A DNA stretch of 64,000 nt from Cupriavidus basilensis (GTDB lineage: Bacteria > Pseudomonadota > Gammaproteobacteria > Burkholderiales > Burkholderiaceae), in the NCBI RefSeq assembly GCF_008801925.2, contig NZ_CP062803.1, positions 992,001 through 1,056,000 on the forward strand. The letters run 5' to 3'. The position numbers and the translations under genes are program-made. Positions 21,811-30,314 of the stretch are shown piece by piece. The notes under the pieces are model-generated. The model was not told the origin of the DNA. It searched no databases and was given only the letters and a program-made list of their open reading frames with translations. How positions within the stretch are numbered: the first letter of the stretch is position 1; each line of letters opens with the position of its first letter.

Positions 21811-22990
21811 GCGTGTAGATGACGAGCCCGGCGGCGGTGTCGACGTAATCCTCGCCGGGCAGCTCGTCGAGCTCCAGCGCCTTCTTCAGGTCCACTAGCG
21901 GCGTGACGCCGTCGACCAGCCACGAGCTTTCGTCGCGCCGCACGATCTGTTCATCCTCGTTGGAGTAAATGATGTTGCCCATCAGCGCGCCGACGATATC
22001 GTCCAGCGTGACGATGCCCACTACCAGCCCGTACTCGTTCATGACCACCGCAAAGTTCTGGTGCATCTCGCGAAAGCGCGTGAGCGATTCGGTGAGCGTC
22101 AGCGTGTCCGGGATCACCAGCACGTTCTTGTCGTGGTGCTTGCCGATATTGCCGATGTTGCCGATCACGCCGGTGGAATCGTCGGCAAGGAACAGCTGCA
22201 GGATGTCCTTCGAATCGATGTAGCCCAGCACGTCGTCGAGGTTGTGCCCGCACACCGGATATTGCGCGTGTGGATAGTTGACCAGCTTGCGCCGCAGGCT
22301 GTCGGGTGATTCGTCCAGGCCGATGTAGACCACGTCGTCGCGCGGGGTCATCACCGCGGTGACGCTTTTCGCGTCCAGCTCGAACACGTTTTCGATCAGG
22401 TGGATCTCGTGCTTGTGGAGCACGCCGGCCTCCGCCCCGGCATCGACCATGGCGGCGATGTCCTCGGAGGTGATCTGGTCGATGTGCTTGGTAGGCACGC
22501 CGAACAGATGCAGCGTGGCATTGGCGGCACCGTTGAAGACGTAGACCAGTGGCTTGAAGATCTTGATGAGCGTGAGCATCGGCCCGATCACCGCCAGCGC
22601 GCAGGCTTCGGGAAACGTCATGGCGATGCGCTTGGGGATCAGGTCGGCGAACTGGATAAAGAGCAGGGTGACGATCAGGAAGGAGCCGACATTGGCGATG
22701 CGCTGGGTGGTGACCACGTCCAGGTAGGGCAGCAGCGCCGTCTGCATCAGGTCGGAGACATGCTTCTCGCCGACGATACCGGCCAGGATGGCCACGCTGT
22801 TGACGCCGATCTGCACGATGGTGAAGAAGTTGCCCGGCTCCTCCTTGAGCAGCATGATCTTGGTGGCGCGGCGGTCGCCACGCTCGGACAGTGTCTGCAG
22901 CTTGGTGCGGCGCGATGCGGTCAGCGCGATCTCGGAAATCGAGAAGAAGGCGCTGATCAGGATGAGGAGAAGCAGGATTAGGGCGAACAT
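21677..22990 (-). CDS. Hemolysin/CorC family protein (CNNM + CBS + CorC_HlyC domains)
   Basis: The 437-residue inner-membrane protein begins with a CNNM (DUF21) domain (FSISEIALTASRRTKLQ and about four hydrophobic segments to residue 190). A pair of CBS domains follows at about 205-330 (VMTPRDDVVYI, YPVCGHNLDDVLGYIDSKD, FAVVMNEYGLVVGIVTLDDIV). The C-terminal CorC_HlyC domain comes last (WLVDGVTPLVDLKKAL). Family members transport Mg2+/Co2+ or modulate such transport; true hemolysin activity is not expected. The gene's 3' end overlaps the convergent PAP2 gene. The name CorC versus YtfL/YfjD-type cannot be decided here. Confidence 0.9.
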   Translation of the reverse strand: MFALILLLLILISAFFSISEIALTASRRTKLQTLSERGDRRATKIMLLKEEPGNFFTIVQIGVNSVAILAGIVGEKHVSDLMQTALLPYLDVVTTQRIANVGSFLIVTLLFIQFADLIPKRIAMTFPEACALAVIGPMLTLIKIFKPLVYVFNGAANATLHLFGVPTKHIDQITSEDIAAMVDAGAEAGVLHKHEIHLIENVFELDAKSVTAVMTPRDDVVYIGLDESPDSLRRKLVNYPHAQYPVCGHNLDDVLGYIDSKDILQLFLADDSTGVIGNIGNIGKHHDKNVLVIPDTLTLTESLTRFREMHQNFAVVMNEYGLVVGIVTLDDIVGALMGNIIYSNEDEQIVRRDESSWLVDGVTPLVDLKKALELDELPGEDYVDTAAGLVIYTLKRIPKKSEAIEAAGFRFEVLDIDHHKIDQLLVSRLPSAQPFQP

Positions 22991-23075
22991 AGGTTGGTGA
23001 AAGCACCGTTCAGGCGCTTTGATGATGGTGCACGGCGCACGGTACTGTCAAATTCTGCAAGGGCTGCGGGACGTT

Positions 23076-24029
23076 TCATCTAGGTGCATGCTCAAAACTG
23101 ACCGCCGGCGCTTCCAGCCGCTGCGGCAGCGCAGCCGCCAGCTCCCGTGCGGCGGCGGCAAACTGTTCGCGCATCGCGTCGGCCAGGCTGGAACTGCCAC
23201 GGTGGCTGGCGCGCAGCAGCTGGATCTCGAAAGGCAATGCGGGCTTGACCTCGTGCAACGAAACACGCTCCGGGTTTGCGCCCAGCGCGGTGTACTGGTC
23301 GAGCAAGGTAAGGCCCAGGCCGGCATCGACCAGGGCCAGCGCCAGCGAATAGGTCTGGACTTCCAGCGTGGAGCGCGGCTCGAGCGCATTGCGCGCCAGC
23401 GTCTGGCGTACCAGCAGCCCAAGCGAGCTGTTGTCGTCGTAGGCGATGAAGGGACGCTCAACCAGCTTGTGCATCGGCACGTCGGCCCGCCGGCCGCGGG
23501 CCGCCAGCGGCTCGCCGCGCGGTACCGCCAGCAGCATCTGGCCGCCAGCTACCGGTTCGCTGGTGATGGCTTCGTGGCGCGGCGGCGAGAAGGCGAAGCC
23601 CAGGTCGATCTGGTTAGCCAGCAGCCCTTGCACGATCTCGTCGGTGTGGTGGGTCAGTACCTGCACCTGGGTGTCGGGATGGCGCGCGCAAAAGCGGCGT
23701 ACGGCTGGCACCAGCAGCGGATTGGCCAGGCTGGGCGTGGCCGCCACGCGCAGGCGGCCGGCGCCTTTGTGGCGCAGGCTTTCGGAGACTCGGCGCACCC
23801 GCTCGATCTCGCCATATAGCCGCTCGACATCGCCGTACAGCGCGCCGGCCTCCGGCGTGGCCTGCAGCCTGCCTTTTACCCGGTCGAACAAACGGAAGCC
23901 GAGCGTGGCCTCGGCATGCTGCAGCACGCGCGTGACCACCGGCTGGGAGACGTGCAGCAGGCGCGCGGCCTCGCTGACGGTGCCGGTCAGCATGACAGCG
24001 CGAAAGACTTCGATCTGACGCAATCGCAT
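23076..24029 (-). CDS. LysR-type transcriptional regulator
   Basis: The 317-residue regulator has the N-terminal winged helix-turn-helix (MRLRQIEVFRAV, then GTVSEAARLLHVSQPVVTRVLQHAE). A periplasmic-binding-like effector domain follows from about residue 90. ATG 24029 gives the family-typical start; the frame extends upstream but without homology. It is divergent from dadA with 137 bp between the two starts, the classical arrangement in which LysR regulators control the adjacent gene. The likely effector is therefore a D-amino acid or related compound, by inference from context. Residues around 160-190 resemble the amino-acid-responsive branch only weakly. Confidence 0.9.
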   Translation of the reverse strand: MRLRQIEVFRAVMLTGTVSEAARLLHVSQPVVTRVLQHAEATLGFRLFDRVKGRLQATPEAGALYGDVERLYGEIERVRRVSESLRHKGAGRLRVAATPSLANPLLVPAVRRFCARHPDTQVQVLTHHTDEIVQGLLANQIDLGFAFSPPRHEAITSEPVAGGQMLLAVPRGEPLAARGRRADVPMHKLVERPFIAYDDNSSLGLLVRQTLARNALEPRSTLEVQTYSLALALVDAGLGLTLLDQYTALGANPERVSLHEVKPALPFEIQLLRASHRGSSSLADAMREQFAAAARELAAALPQRLEAPAVSFEHAPR

Positions 24030-24166
24030 GTGGCAAGGGAGGGCGCCGCAGCAAAGCGGCACCCATAGCCTAAAGACATATTCTTGCACGTATTCGCATT
24101 GGGCAAGGCGCGCTGCGTGGTCTACCCTGTGTCGGGTCGAAAGAGAGCGGATCAACGAGGCGGGTA

Positions 24167-25429
24167 ATGAAGGTTGTGATCGTGGGGGCGGGCGTGATCG
24201 GGATGAGCACGGCGTGGCGGCTGGCGGGCGACGGGCACGAGGTGACCGTGCTGGAGCGGCGCGACGGCCCGGGCGAGGAAACCAGCTTCGCCAACGGCGG
24301 GCAGCTCAGCTATAGCTATGTGGCGCCGCTCGCCGGGCCGGGCGTGCTGGCCAAGGTACCCGGGTGGCTGCTGCGCTCCGATTCGCCGATGCGCTTCCGC
24401 CCATCGGGTGACCCGGCGCAGTGGCGCTGGCTGGCAGCGTTTGCACGGGCTTGCAATGCCTCCGCCAGCGAGGCCACCACGCGCAAGCTGCTGCGGCTGG
24501 CCTTCTACTCCCGCGACCTGATGCAGGCCTTTGTCGACAGCCAGCCGGTGGACTTCGGCTTTGCCCGGCGCGGCAAGCTGATTGTGCACCGCGACGCGGC
24601 CAGTTTCGATGCCGCTTGCCGCCTGCTCGATTACCAGGCCAGCCTGGGCTGCGAGCAGCAGGCGCTGGACGGCGACGCGTGCGTGGCGCTGGAGCCGGCG
24701 TTGGCCGGCATCCGCGGCGAGATTGCCGGGGCGATTCACACGCCGAGCGAGGAAGTGGCCGATTGCCATCGTTTCTGCCTGGCGTTGGCACAGTTGCTGC
24801 ATGACCGTCCTGGCGTGTCGCTGCGCTTTGGCACCGGCGTGATAGGCATCGAGCGCGCAGGCGATCGCGTGACCGGCGTGCGTACCGATGCCGGCATCGA
24901 GCGGGCGGATGCCGTGGTGGTGGCAGGCGGCATCGGCAGCGTGGCCTTGCTCAAGCCCCTGGGCGTGCGGGCACCGCTGTGGCCGCTCAAGGGCTACAGC
25001 ATCACGGTGCCGATTAGCGATGGCGAGAGCGCGCCGCACATCAGCGTCACCGATTTCGCGCGCAAGATCGTCTATGCCCGCATCGGCAACACCTTGCGCG
25101 TGGCGGGGATGGCCGACCTGGTGCGCGCGGATACCGTCGTCGACCGTGCTCGCATCGCCACGCTGGCCTTTGAGACCCGCGCACTGTTTGGCGACATGGC
25201 GCCGGGCATGGCGCCGGAGCAGTTGCAGCCCTGGGCGGGCCTGCGCCCGGCCACGCCGACCGGCCTGCCGATGGTGGGCCGGTCGAGCTTGCGCGGCTTG
25301 TGGCTCAACATCGGCCACGGCGCGCTTGGCTTCACGCTGGCCATGGGCAGCGCGGGCTTGCTGGCCGATGGCCTGGCCGGGCGCAAGCCGGCCATCGATG
25401 ACACGGATTTCGCCGCGATGCTGGCTTGA
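24167..25429 (+). CDS. dadA: FAD-dependent D-amino-acid dehydrogenase (DadA-like)
   Basis: The 420-residue flavoprotein belongs to the DAO family. It begins with the FAD-binding MKVVIVGAGVIGMSTAWRLA and has the DadA-typical ETSFANGGQLSYSYVAPLA directly after it. The C-terminal WAGLRPATPTGLPMVG and NIGHGALGFT complete the fold. DadA oxidatively deaminates D-amino acids to keto acids and feeds the respiratory chain at the inner membrane. It is transcribed divergently from a LysR gene and is followed by two amino-acid binding-protein genes and a permease gene, which suggests uptake and catabolism of an amino acid. Another FAD amine oxidase subtype is possible. Confidence 0.82.
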   Translation: MKVVIVGAGVIGMSTAWRLAGDGHEVTVLERRDGPGEETSFANGGQLSYSYVAPLAGPGVLAKVPGWLLRSDSPMRFRPSGDPAQWRWLAAFARACNASASEATTRKLLRLAFYSRDLMQAFVDSQPVDFGFARRGKLIVHRDAASFDAACRLLDYQASLGCEQQALDGDACVALEPALAGIRGEIAGAIHTPSEEVADCHRFCLALAQLLHDRPGVSLRFGTGVIGIERAGDRVTGVRTDAGIERADAVVVAGGIGSVALLKPLGVRAPLWPLKGYSITVPISDGESAPHISVTDFARKIVYARIGNTLRVAGMADLVRADTVVDRARIATLAFETRALFGDMAPGMAPEQLQPWAGLRPATPTGLPMVGRSSLRGLWLNIGHGALGFTLAMGSAGLLADGLAGRKPAIDDTDFAAMLA

Positions 25430-25533
25430 TAGGCAGCGTTACGGGGCAGTTTTTTCGTTTGCATTACCGCTGAGAAACACCGCTTCACGACCAGGCAGTA
25501 CTTCGAGCCATTTCCACCCAAGGAGAAAACGAT

Positions 25534-26454
25534 ATGAAATCGCAGGTCCACTCCAACCGATTTTCCCGCTGCCTGCTGGCGGTTGCCATGCTGGCTGGCA
25601 CCGCGGGCACTGTCAGCAACGCGCACGCTGCCGACGGCGATACGCTGCGCAAGATCAAGGAAACCGGCGTGATCTCGCTGGGCTATCGCGAGTCCTCCAT
25701 CCCGTTCTCCTATACCAACGGACGCGATGTGATGGGCTACTCGCACGAGATCCTGCTGCAGATCGTCGACAAGGTGAAGGCGCAAGTGCAAAACCCCAAG
25801 CTCGAGATCAAGCTGGTGCCGATCACGTCGCAGAATCGCATTTCGCTGATGCAGAACGGCACCATCGACATCGAGTGCGGCACCACCACCAACAACCTGG
25901 AGCGGCAAAAGCAGGTAGCGTTTTCCAACAGCCTGTTCGTCTACGGGCTGCGCATGCTGACCAGGAAGGATTCGGGCGTGAAAGACTTCCCGGATCTCAA
26001 GGACCGCAACGTGGTGACCACCGCTGGCACCACGGATGAGCGCCTGCTGGTCAAGATGAATGGCGAGAAGGCCATGAACATGAACCTGATCAGCGCCAAG
26101 GACCACGGGCAGTCCTTCCTGATCCTGGAGACAGGGCGCGCGGTGGCCTTCGTGATGGACGAGCCGTTGCTCTACGGCGAACTGACCAAGGCCAAGAGCG
26201 CCAATGACTGGACCGTGGTCGGCACGCCGCTGCAGACCGAGAACTACGCCTGCATGTTCCGCAAGGACGATCCGTCGTTCAAGGCACTGGCCGACGGCGT
26301 GATCGCCGACCTGATGACCAGCGGCCGTGCCGAGCAGTTGTACAAGAAGTGGTTCCAGTCGCCGATTCCGCCGCGCAACATCAACCTGAACTATCCGCTG
26401 TCGGCCGACATGAAAGATCTCTACGCCCATCCCAACGACAAGGCGTTCCAGTAA
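25534..26454 (+). CDS. Amino-acid ABC transporter binding protein (GltI-like)
   Basis: The 306-residue periplasmic protein has a signal peptide ending at AHA-ADGDT. It also has the segments of the glutamate/aspartate binding protein GltI: LGYRESSIPFSYT, GYSHEILLQIVDKVK, DIECGTTTNNLERQKQVAFS and GRAVAFVMDEPLLYGEL. Length and conserved points fit. It follows dadA by 104 bp and has AAGGAG upstream at 25519-25524. Substrate is inferred as an acidic amino acid from family resemblance, while the context suggests a compound related to D-amino acids; both remain open. Confidence 0.85.
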   Translation: MKSQVHSNRFSRCLLAVAMLAGTAGTVSNAHAADGDTLRKIKETGVISLGYRESSIPFSYTNGRDVMGYSHEILLQIVDKVKAQVQNPKLEIKLVPITSQNRISLMQNGTIDIECGTTTNNLERQKQVAFSNSLFVYGLRMLTRKDSGVKDFPDLKDRNVVTTAGTTDERLLVKMNGEKAMNMNLISAKDHGQSFLILETGRAVAFVMDEPLLYGELTKAKSANDWTVVGTPLQTENYACMFRKDDPSFKALADGVIADLMTSGRAEQLYKKWFQSPIPPRNINLNYPLSADMKDLYAHPNDKAFQ

Positions 26455-26607
26455 GCCGGGCAGGGCAGGGCGAATCGTTATTGCTGTTCGACGCGAAATT
26501 GCGCTAGGCTAAAAGCCGGCTTGCTCGCTTGGCGGACCAACGCCGGGTTGACGCTTGCCGGACCGTTGCGGACGCCGTCCGCGTCGGCTGTGCTGACTGG
26601 AGAACAT

Positions 26608-27405
26608 ATGCGATCGCTTCGTACTGGCTGTCTCAACGCCCTGTTCGCCGTTTCGCTGCTGGCGGCCGGTGCCGCCGCGCAGGCCGCCGACCTGCTCGAC
26701 ACCGTAAAGCAGGCCGGCGTGCTCAAGATCGGGCTGGAAGGCACCTATCCGCCGTTCAACTACCGGGGCAGCAATAACCAGCTGGAAGGCTTCGACGTCG
26801 ATGTGGCCAAGGGCGTGGCGGCCAAGCTGGGTGTCAAGCCGGAGTTTGTCACCACCGAGTGGAGCGGCATCATTGCCGGGCTGCAGGCCGGCAAGTTCGA
26901 CATGATCGTCAACCAGGTCGCGGTAACGCCGCAACGCAAGCAGGTGCTGGATTTCTCCACGCCTTACGTGTATTCGGCGGCGCAGCTGATCCAGCGCAAG
27001 GATGACAACCGGCAGTTCAAGTCCCTCGAGGACCTGAAAGGCAAGAAGCTCGGCGTGAGCCTGGGTAGCAACTACAACGAACTGGCCAAGTCGGTCGCCG
27101 GCATCGACGTCAAGACCTATCCGGGTGCGCCCGAATATCTGCGCGACCTGGCAGCGCAGCGGGTGGATGCCGCGCTGAACGACCGCCTGATGATCGGTTA
27201 CCTGATCAAGACGTCAAACCTGCCGCTGCGGCCCGGCGCGATTGTGGAAGGCGGCAATTCCGAGGTGGCGATCCCCTTTCGCAAGGACAATCCGAAGTTT
27301 GCACAGGCCATCGACCGCGCGCTCGACGAGATGCGCAAGGACGGCAGCCTCGGCAAGCTTTCGGCGAAGTGGTTTGGCAGCGACGTGACCAAGCCGGCCA
27401 GATAA
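26608..27405 (+). CDS. Polar amino-acid/cystine-type ABC transporter binding protein
   Basis: This is a 265-residue periplasmic binding protein of family 3 with signal peptide ending near AQA-ADLLD. Visible family segments are LKIGLEGTYPPFNYR, GFDVDVAKGVAAKLG, WSGIIAGLQAGKFDMIVNQV and PYVYSAAQLIQRKDD. These resemble FliY/TcyA cystine-binding proteins, though a general polar amino acid is also possible. The start ATG 26608 has GGAGA eight bases upstream, and upstream codons in frame lack a signal sequence. It is followed by a permease gene 30 bp downstream, so the two form a transporter unit. Confidence 0.87.
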   Translation: MRSLRTGCLNALFAVSLLAAGAAAQAADLLDTVKQAGVLKIGLEGTYPPFNYRGSNNQLEGFDVDVAKGVAAKLGVKPEFVTTEWSGIIAGLQAGKFDMIVNQVAVTPQRKQVLDFSTPYVYSAAQLIQRKDDNRQFKSLEDLKGKKLGVSLGSNYNELAKSVAGIDVKTYPGAPEYLRDLAAQRVDAALNDRLMIGYLIKTSNLPLRPGAIVEGGNSEVAIPFRKDNPKFAQAIDRALDEMRKDGSLGKLSAKWFGSDVTKPAR

Positions 27406-27435
27406 GCGCGGGCACGCCTTTCGCCAGGGCTTTCC

Positions 27436-28095
27436 ATGTCCGCTCTCCAACTCGTTGCCGCATCGCTGCCCGTGCTGCTGCAGGGCATGCTGCTGACCAT
27501 CAAGTTCGCGCTGCTGTCGATGATCTTCGGGCTGGTGATCGGCACCGTGGTGGCGTTGATGGGCATCAGCCACCAGGCCGTGCCGAAGGCCATCGCGCGG
27601 ACCTACGTCAGCATCATGCGCGGCACGCCGCTGCTGGTGCAGATCTTCGTGGTGTATTACGGCTTGCCCGGCATCGGCATCGCGCTGGAACCCACCCCGG
27701 CGGGCGTGTTGACGCTGAGCCTGAACGTAGGGGCGTATCTCTCGGAGAGCATGCGCGGCGCCATCCTCGGCATCCCGCGCGGGCAGTGGCTGGCGGCTTA
27801 CAGCCTGGGCCTGACGCAAGGCCAGACCTTGCGCTACGTGGTCGGCCCCCAGGCGCTGCGGCTGGCGGTGCCGAGCCTGTCGAACAGCCTGATCAGCCTG
27901 ATCAAGGACACCTCGCTGGTGTCTGTGATCACGGTGACCGAGCTGCTGCGCACGGCGCAGGAGGTGATTGCCGCGACCTACCAGCCGTTGCCGCTTTATC
28001 TTGCCGTGGCTGCTATTTATTGGATGCTTAGTACGGCGCTGGCGCATGTGCAGCGGTTGTTGGAGAGGAGGCTGTCGTTGCCGGGGAGGCATTAG
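27436..28095 (+). CDS. Amino-acid ABC transporter permease (HisM/TcyB-like)
   Basis: The 219-residue inner-membrane permease has about five hydrophobic helices, the family entry segment LLQGMLLTIKFALLS, TYVSIMRGTPLLVQIF, and an EAA-like loop SLGLTQGQTLRYVVGPQALR. Length is standard. It is the last gene of the unit. The expected ATPase gene (GlnQ/TcyC type) is absent: the stop is followed by a G-run and a dispersed repeat with an IS insertion. The permease may borrow an ATPase from elsewhere, or the ATPase gene was lost at this breakpoint. Confidence 0.88.
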   Translation: MSALQLVAASLPVLLQGMLLTIKFALLSMIFGLVIGTVVALMGISHQAVPKAIARTYVSIMRGTPLLVQIFVVYYGLPGIGIALEPTPAGVLTLSLNVGAYLSESMRGAILGIPRGQWLAAYSLGLTQGQTLRYVVGPQALRLAVPSLSNSLISLIKDTSLVSVITVTELLRTAQEVIAATYQPLPLYLAVAAIYWMLSTALAHVQRLLERRLSLPGRH

Positions 28096-28130
28096 GGGGG
28101 GGAGGGGGGGATTTGGGCGGCGGTGGTTTT

Positions 28131-28260
28131 TGGACCCAAATGCCGTACGACATCCCCCTGCGGGGTTGGTCGCTGTTTGTTTGAGCGGTGATGGCGCTTG
28201 CACCCAAAAGCCATACGACATCCCCCTGCGGGGGCTGCCGGTCACTCTTCTTTGCGTCGG
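28131..28260. repeat. Dispersed repeat, copy A, left part
   Basis: Two tandem modules with period 68 bp (starting at 28131 and 28199) each contain ACCCAAA, then TACGACATCCCCCTGCGGGG. After them comes the palindrome arm TCTTCTTTGC at 28246-28255. The unit continues on the far side of the IS at 29542. An inverted second copy is at 30052-30232. Such units look like REP/BIME-type intergenic repeats. Confidence 0.8.
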
Positions 28261-29541
28261 TGTATAGACCGGGGACATAGGTGACGGGTGTGCGAGGACA
28301 TGGTTGACACTTTCGGGCAATGAATCTGCCCGGAATCCGACCATGCCTTGGAGCACGCGCGACACCATGAGCCTTCGTCAAGAATTCATCCTTCTGGCCC
28401 AGCAAGAGGGCAGCAATCGCCGCGAGTTATGCCGGCGTTTCAGCATCAGTCCCCAGACCGCCTACAAATGGCTCGCGCGCTATGCCGAGCAAGGCGAGGC
28501 CGGTCTGGTCGACCGCTCTCGGCGGCCCAGTCGCAGCCCGGAACAGACCCACGCCGACCTTGAACAGGCCGTGATCGCGCTTCGCCAGCAGCATCCTGCC
28601 TGGGGCGGGCGCAAGATCAGCCGCCGCTTGCAGGACCTGGGGCATACCGAGGCGCCGGCTCCCAGCACTGTCACCTCGATCCTGCATCGCCACGGGCTAA
28701 TTACCCCGGAGGCCTCCGCCAAATCGGTGGCATGGCAGCGTTTCGAGCATCCCGAGCCCAACCATCTCTGGCAAATGGACTACAAAGGCTGGTTTGCCAC
28801 CCGAGACGGCGTGCCGTGTTACCCGCTGACAGTGCTGGACGACCATTCCCGCTTCAATATCCTGCTCACGGCCTGCACCAGAACCCAGACTGCAGTGGTG
28901 CAGCGCCATCTGCGCGAGGCTTTCCGTCGTTATGGGCTGCCGCTGCGCATCAACGCCGACAACGGTGCGCCCTGGGGCAGCCCTTCCCAACCCGGCCAGC
29001 TCACGGCCCTGGCGATCTGGTTGATTCGCCTGGGCGTACGCCTGAGCCATAGCCGCCCCGCGCACCCACAAACCAATGGCAAGGATGAGCGGTTCCACCG
29101 CACCTTTAAGGCCGAGGTGCTCACCGGCAACGACTTTGCTTCCTGCCGTTATGCGCAGCGCGCATTCGATCGCTGGCGCGATGTCTACAACCAGCAGCGA
29201 CCTCACGAAGCCCTTGGCCTGGCGACGCCCGTCACGCGGTATCGGCCCAGCCCGAGGCCATATCCGGAGCAGTTGCCGCCCATCGAATACGGCCCTGACG
29301 ACACCGTAGTGCAGGTCAAATGGCACGGCGAGCTCTGTTTCCAGGGACGTCGCTTCAAGGTTTCGAATGCCCTAGCCAAGCTGCACGTGGCGCTGCGGCC
29401 TGACGCCAGACACAGCGGCAAATACGCCCTTTACTTCGCACATCATCGCTTCGGAAGCATCGACCTAAACGACCCGAATGCCGCTTAAAATGTGTCAACC
29501 ATGTCCTCGCACATGTGTCACCCATGTCCCCGGTCTATACA
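28261..29541 (+). mobile_element. Intact IS481-family insertion sequence, 1281 bp
   Basis: The ends are inverted repeats of 50 bp, identical at 46 positions, beginning TGTATAGACCGGGGACAT (28261-28310 and 29492-29541, the latter inverted). The element is flanked by a 6-bp direct repeat CGTCGG (28255-28260 and 29542-29547), the target duplication. One full-length transposase gene fills it. Intact ends, duplication and ORF indicate recent insertion. The family is assigned from the transposase. Confidence 0.93.
28343..29488 (+). CDS. IS481-family transposase
   Basis: The 381-residue DDE transposase has an N-terminal helix-turn-helix region (QQEGSNRRELCRRFSISPQTAYKW, about residues 20-45). A catalytic rve core follows, with the first aspartate in LWQMDYKGWF, the second in RINADNGAPW and the glutamate in GKDERFHRTFK. 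The C-terminus has the IS481-type YNQQRPHEAL. The ATG at 28343 is 82 bp inside the left end. No frameshift or stop is seen, so the element may be active. It catalyses cut and strand transfer at the 50-bp inverted repeats. Confidence 0.93.
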   Translation: MPWSTRDTMSLRQEFILLAQQEGSNRRELCRRFSISPQTAYKWLARYAEQGEAGLVDRSRRPSRSPEQTHADLEQAVIALRQQHPAWGGRKISRRLQDLGHTEAPAPSTVTSILHRHGLITPEASAKSVAWQRFEHPEPNHLWQMDYKGWFATRDGVPCYPLTVLDDHSRFNILLTACTRTQTAVVQRHLREAFRRYGLPLRINADNGAPWGSPSQPGQLTALAIWLIRLGVRLSHSRPAHPQTNGKDERFHRTFKAEVLTGNDFASCRYAQRAFDRWRDVYNQQRPHEALGLATPVTRYRPSPRPYPEQLPPIEYGPDDTVVQVKWHGELCFQGRRFKVSNALAKLHVALRPDARHSGKYALYFAHHRFGSIDLNDPNAA

Positions 29542-29597
29542 CGTCGGCAAAGAAGACTAACGAGAAGAAAGCCGACCCTGCCGGGGGCAGAGCAATC
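29542..29597. repeat. Dispersed repeat, copy A, right part
   Basis: This segment continues copy A beyond the IS. It contains the second palindrome arm GCAAAGAAGA (29547-29556), then GAAGAAAGCCGACCCTGCCGGG and GCAGAGCAATC. The same order occurs uninterrupted, in inverse orientation, at 30052-30120. Confidence 0.8.
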
Positions 29598-30051
29598 GCG
29601 GGTGCGCAGGGCGCTGGTTTCGTCGTAGGGCCAGCGGTTCTGCACGCATCTGCCGGTACCGGTTTGACCGGCCACGACGCTGCCAGCCTCCGGGATACGT
29701 GGTGAGCCCCCCGGTAGCGGACATCACTTGCTTCAAGCCGTCTGTCGCTCGCGGCGTGGCCGGCCACGAAATTGCAAGCGCACCGGTTCCGTCGTGGGCG
29801 CGGTGGCACCGGATTGATATGCCCAAGACCTTCACCACCGCGCCCGCCCCACCACGAAACCATTGACGGGCGATGTGTCGTGATGGTCTGTGCCGGTAAC
29901 GGCAGATGGTCGAATGCTCACCGAGCAAAGCGATCAGGGGCACCGCCACGTGACCATAGTGTCATGTAATTACGATGACCTTTGCGCCGGTATGGCAAAG
30001 GCCAGCCAACACTCCGGGCCGTACGACGCAACCACAGCCCCACATAAGCCT
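29598..30051. other. Intergenic spacer between the inverted repeat copies, no gene seen
   Basis: About 450 bp without a credible ORF or RNA gene. It contains GC-rich palindromic bits such as CGTGGCCGGCCACG (29754-29767) but no terminator, promoter or ribosome binding site I would defend. Confidence 0.6.
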
Positions 30052-30232
30052 GATTGCTCTGCTCCCGGCAGGGTCGGCTTTCTTCTCGTTAGTCTTCTTT
30101 GCCGACGCAAAGAAGAGTGACCGGCATCCCCCGTAGGGGGATGTCGTATGGCCCTTGGGTCCAAAAACCAACGCCGCTTAAAGAAACAGCGACCAACCCC
30201 GCACAGCGATGTCGTACGGTTCTTGGGTACAA
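30052..30232. repeat. Dispersed repeat, copy B (inverted relative to copy A)
   Basis: Read on the minus strand, this uninterrupted copy has the same two TACGACAT modules. It then has the palindrome TCTTCTTTGC-GTCG-GCAAAGAAGA and the GCCGACCCTGCCGGG tail. It differs from copy A by scattered substitutions, for example TCGCTGTG in place of TCCCCCTG in one module. Copies A and B thus form a long inverted repeat around the IS and spacer. Confidence 0.8.
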
Positions 30233-30260
30233 GACATCAACGCCAATCAAAATCCGAAAG

Positions 30261-30293
30261 CAAGAAAGCCAGCCGATGAGGCTGGCTTTCTTG
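30261..30293 (-). terminator. Terminator of the cphA operon
   Basis: A perfect 14-bp stem (CAAGAAAGCCAGCC/GGCTGGCTTTCTTG) with a 5-nt loop lies 21 bp past the stop of the second cphA gene. On the minus strand the 3' arm ends in TTTCTTGCTTTC. Confidence 0.8.
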
Positions 30294-30314
30294 TTTACCG
30301 CAAGGCTACCCAAC

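Noticed and set aside
29598..30051. Several short ORFs between the IS and repeat copy B
   Set aside because: None has a ribosome binding site or recognisable sequence.
28131..30232. Repeat copies A and B considered as ends of a composite transposon
   Set aside because: Only one IS is present, no cargo gene lies between, and the copies are hairpin repeats with no transposase of their own.
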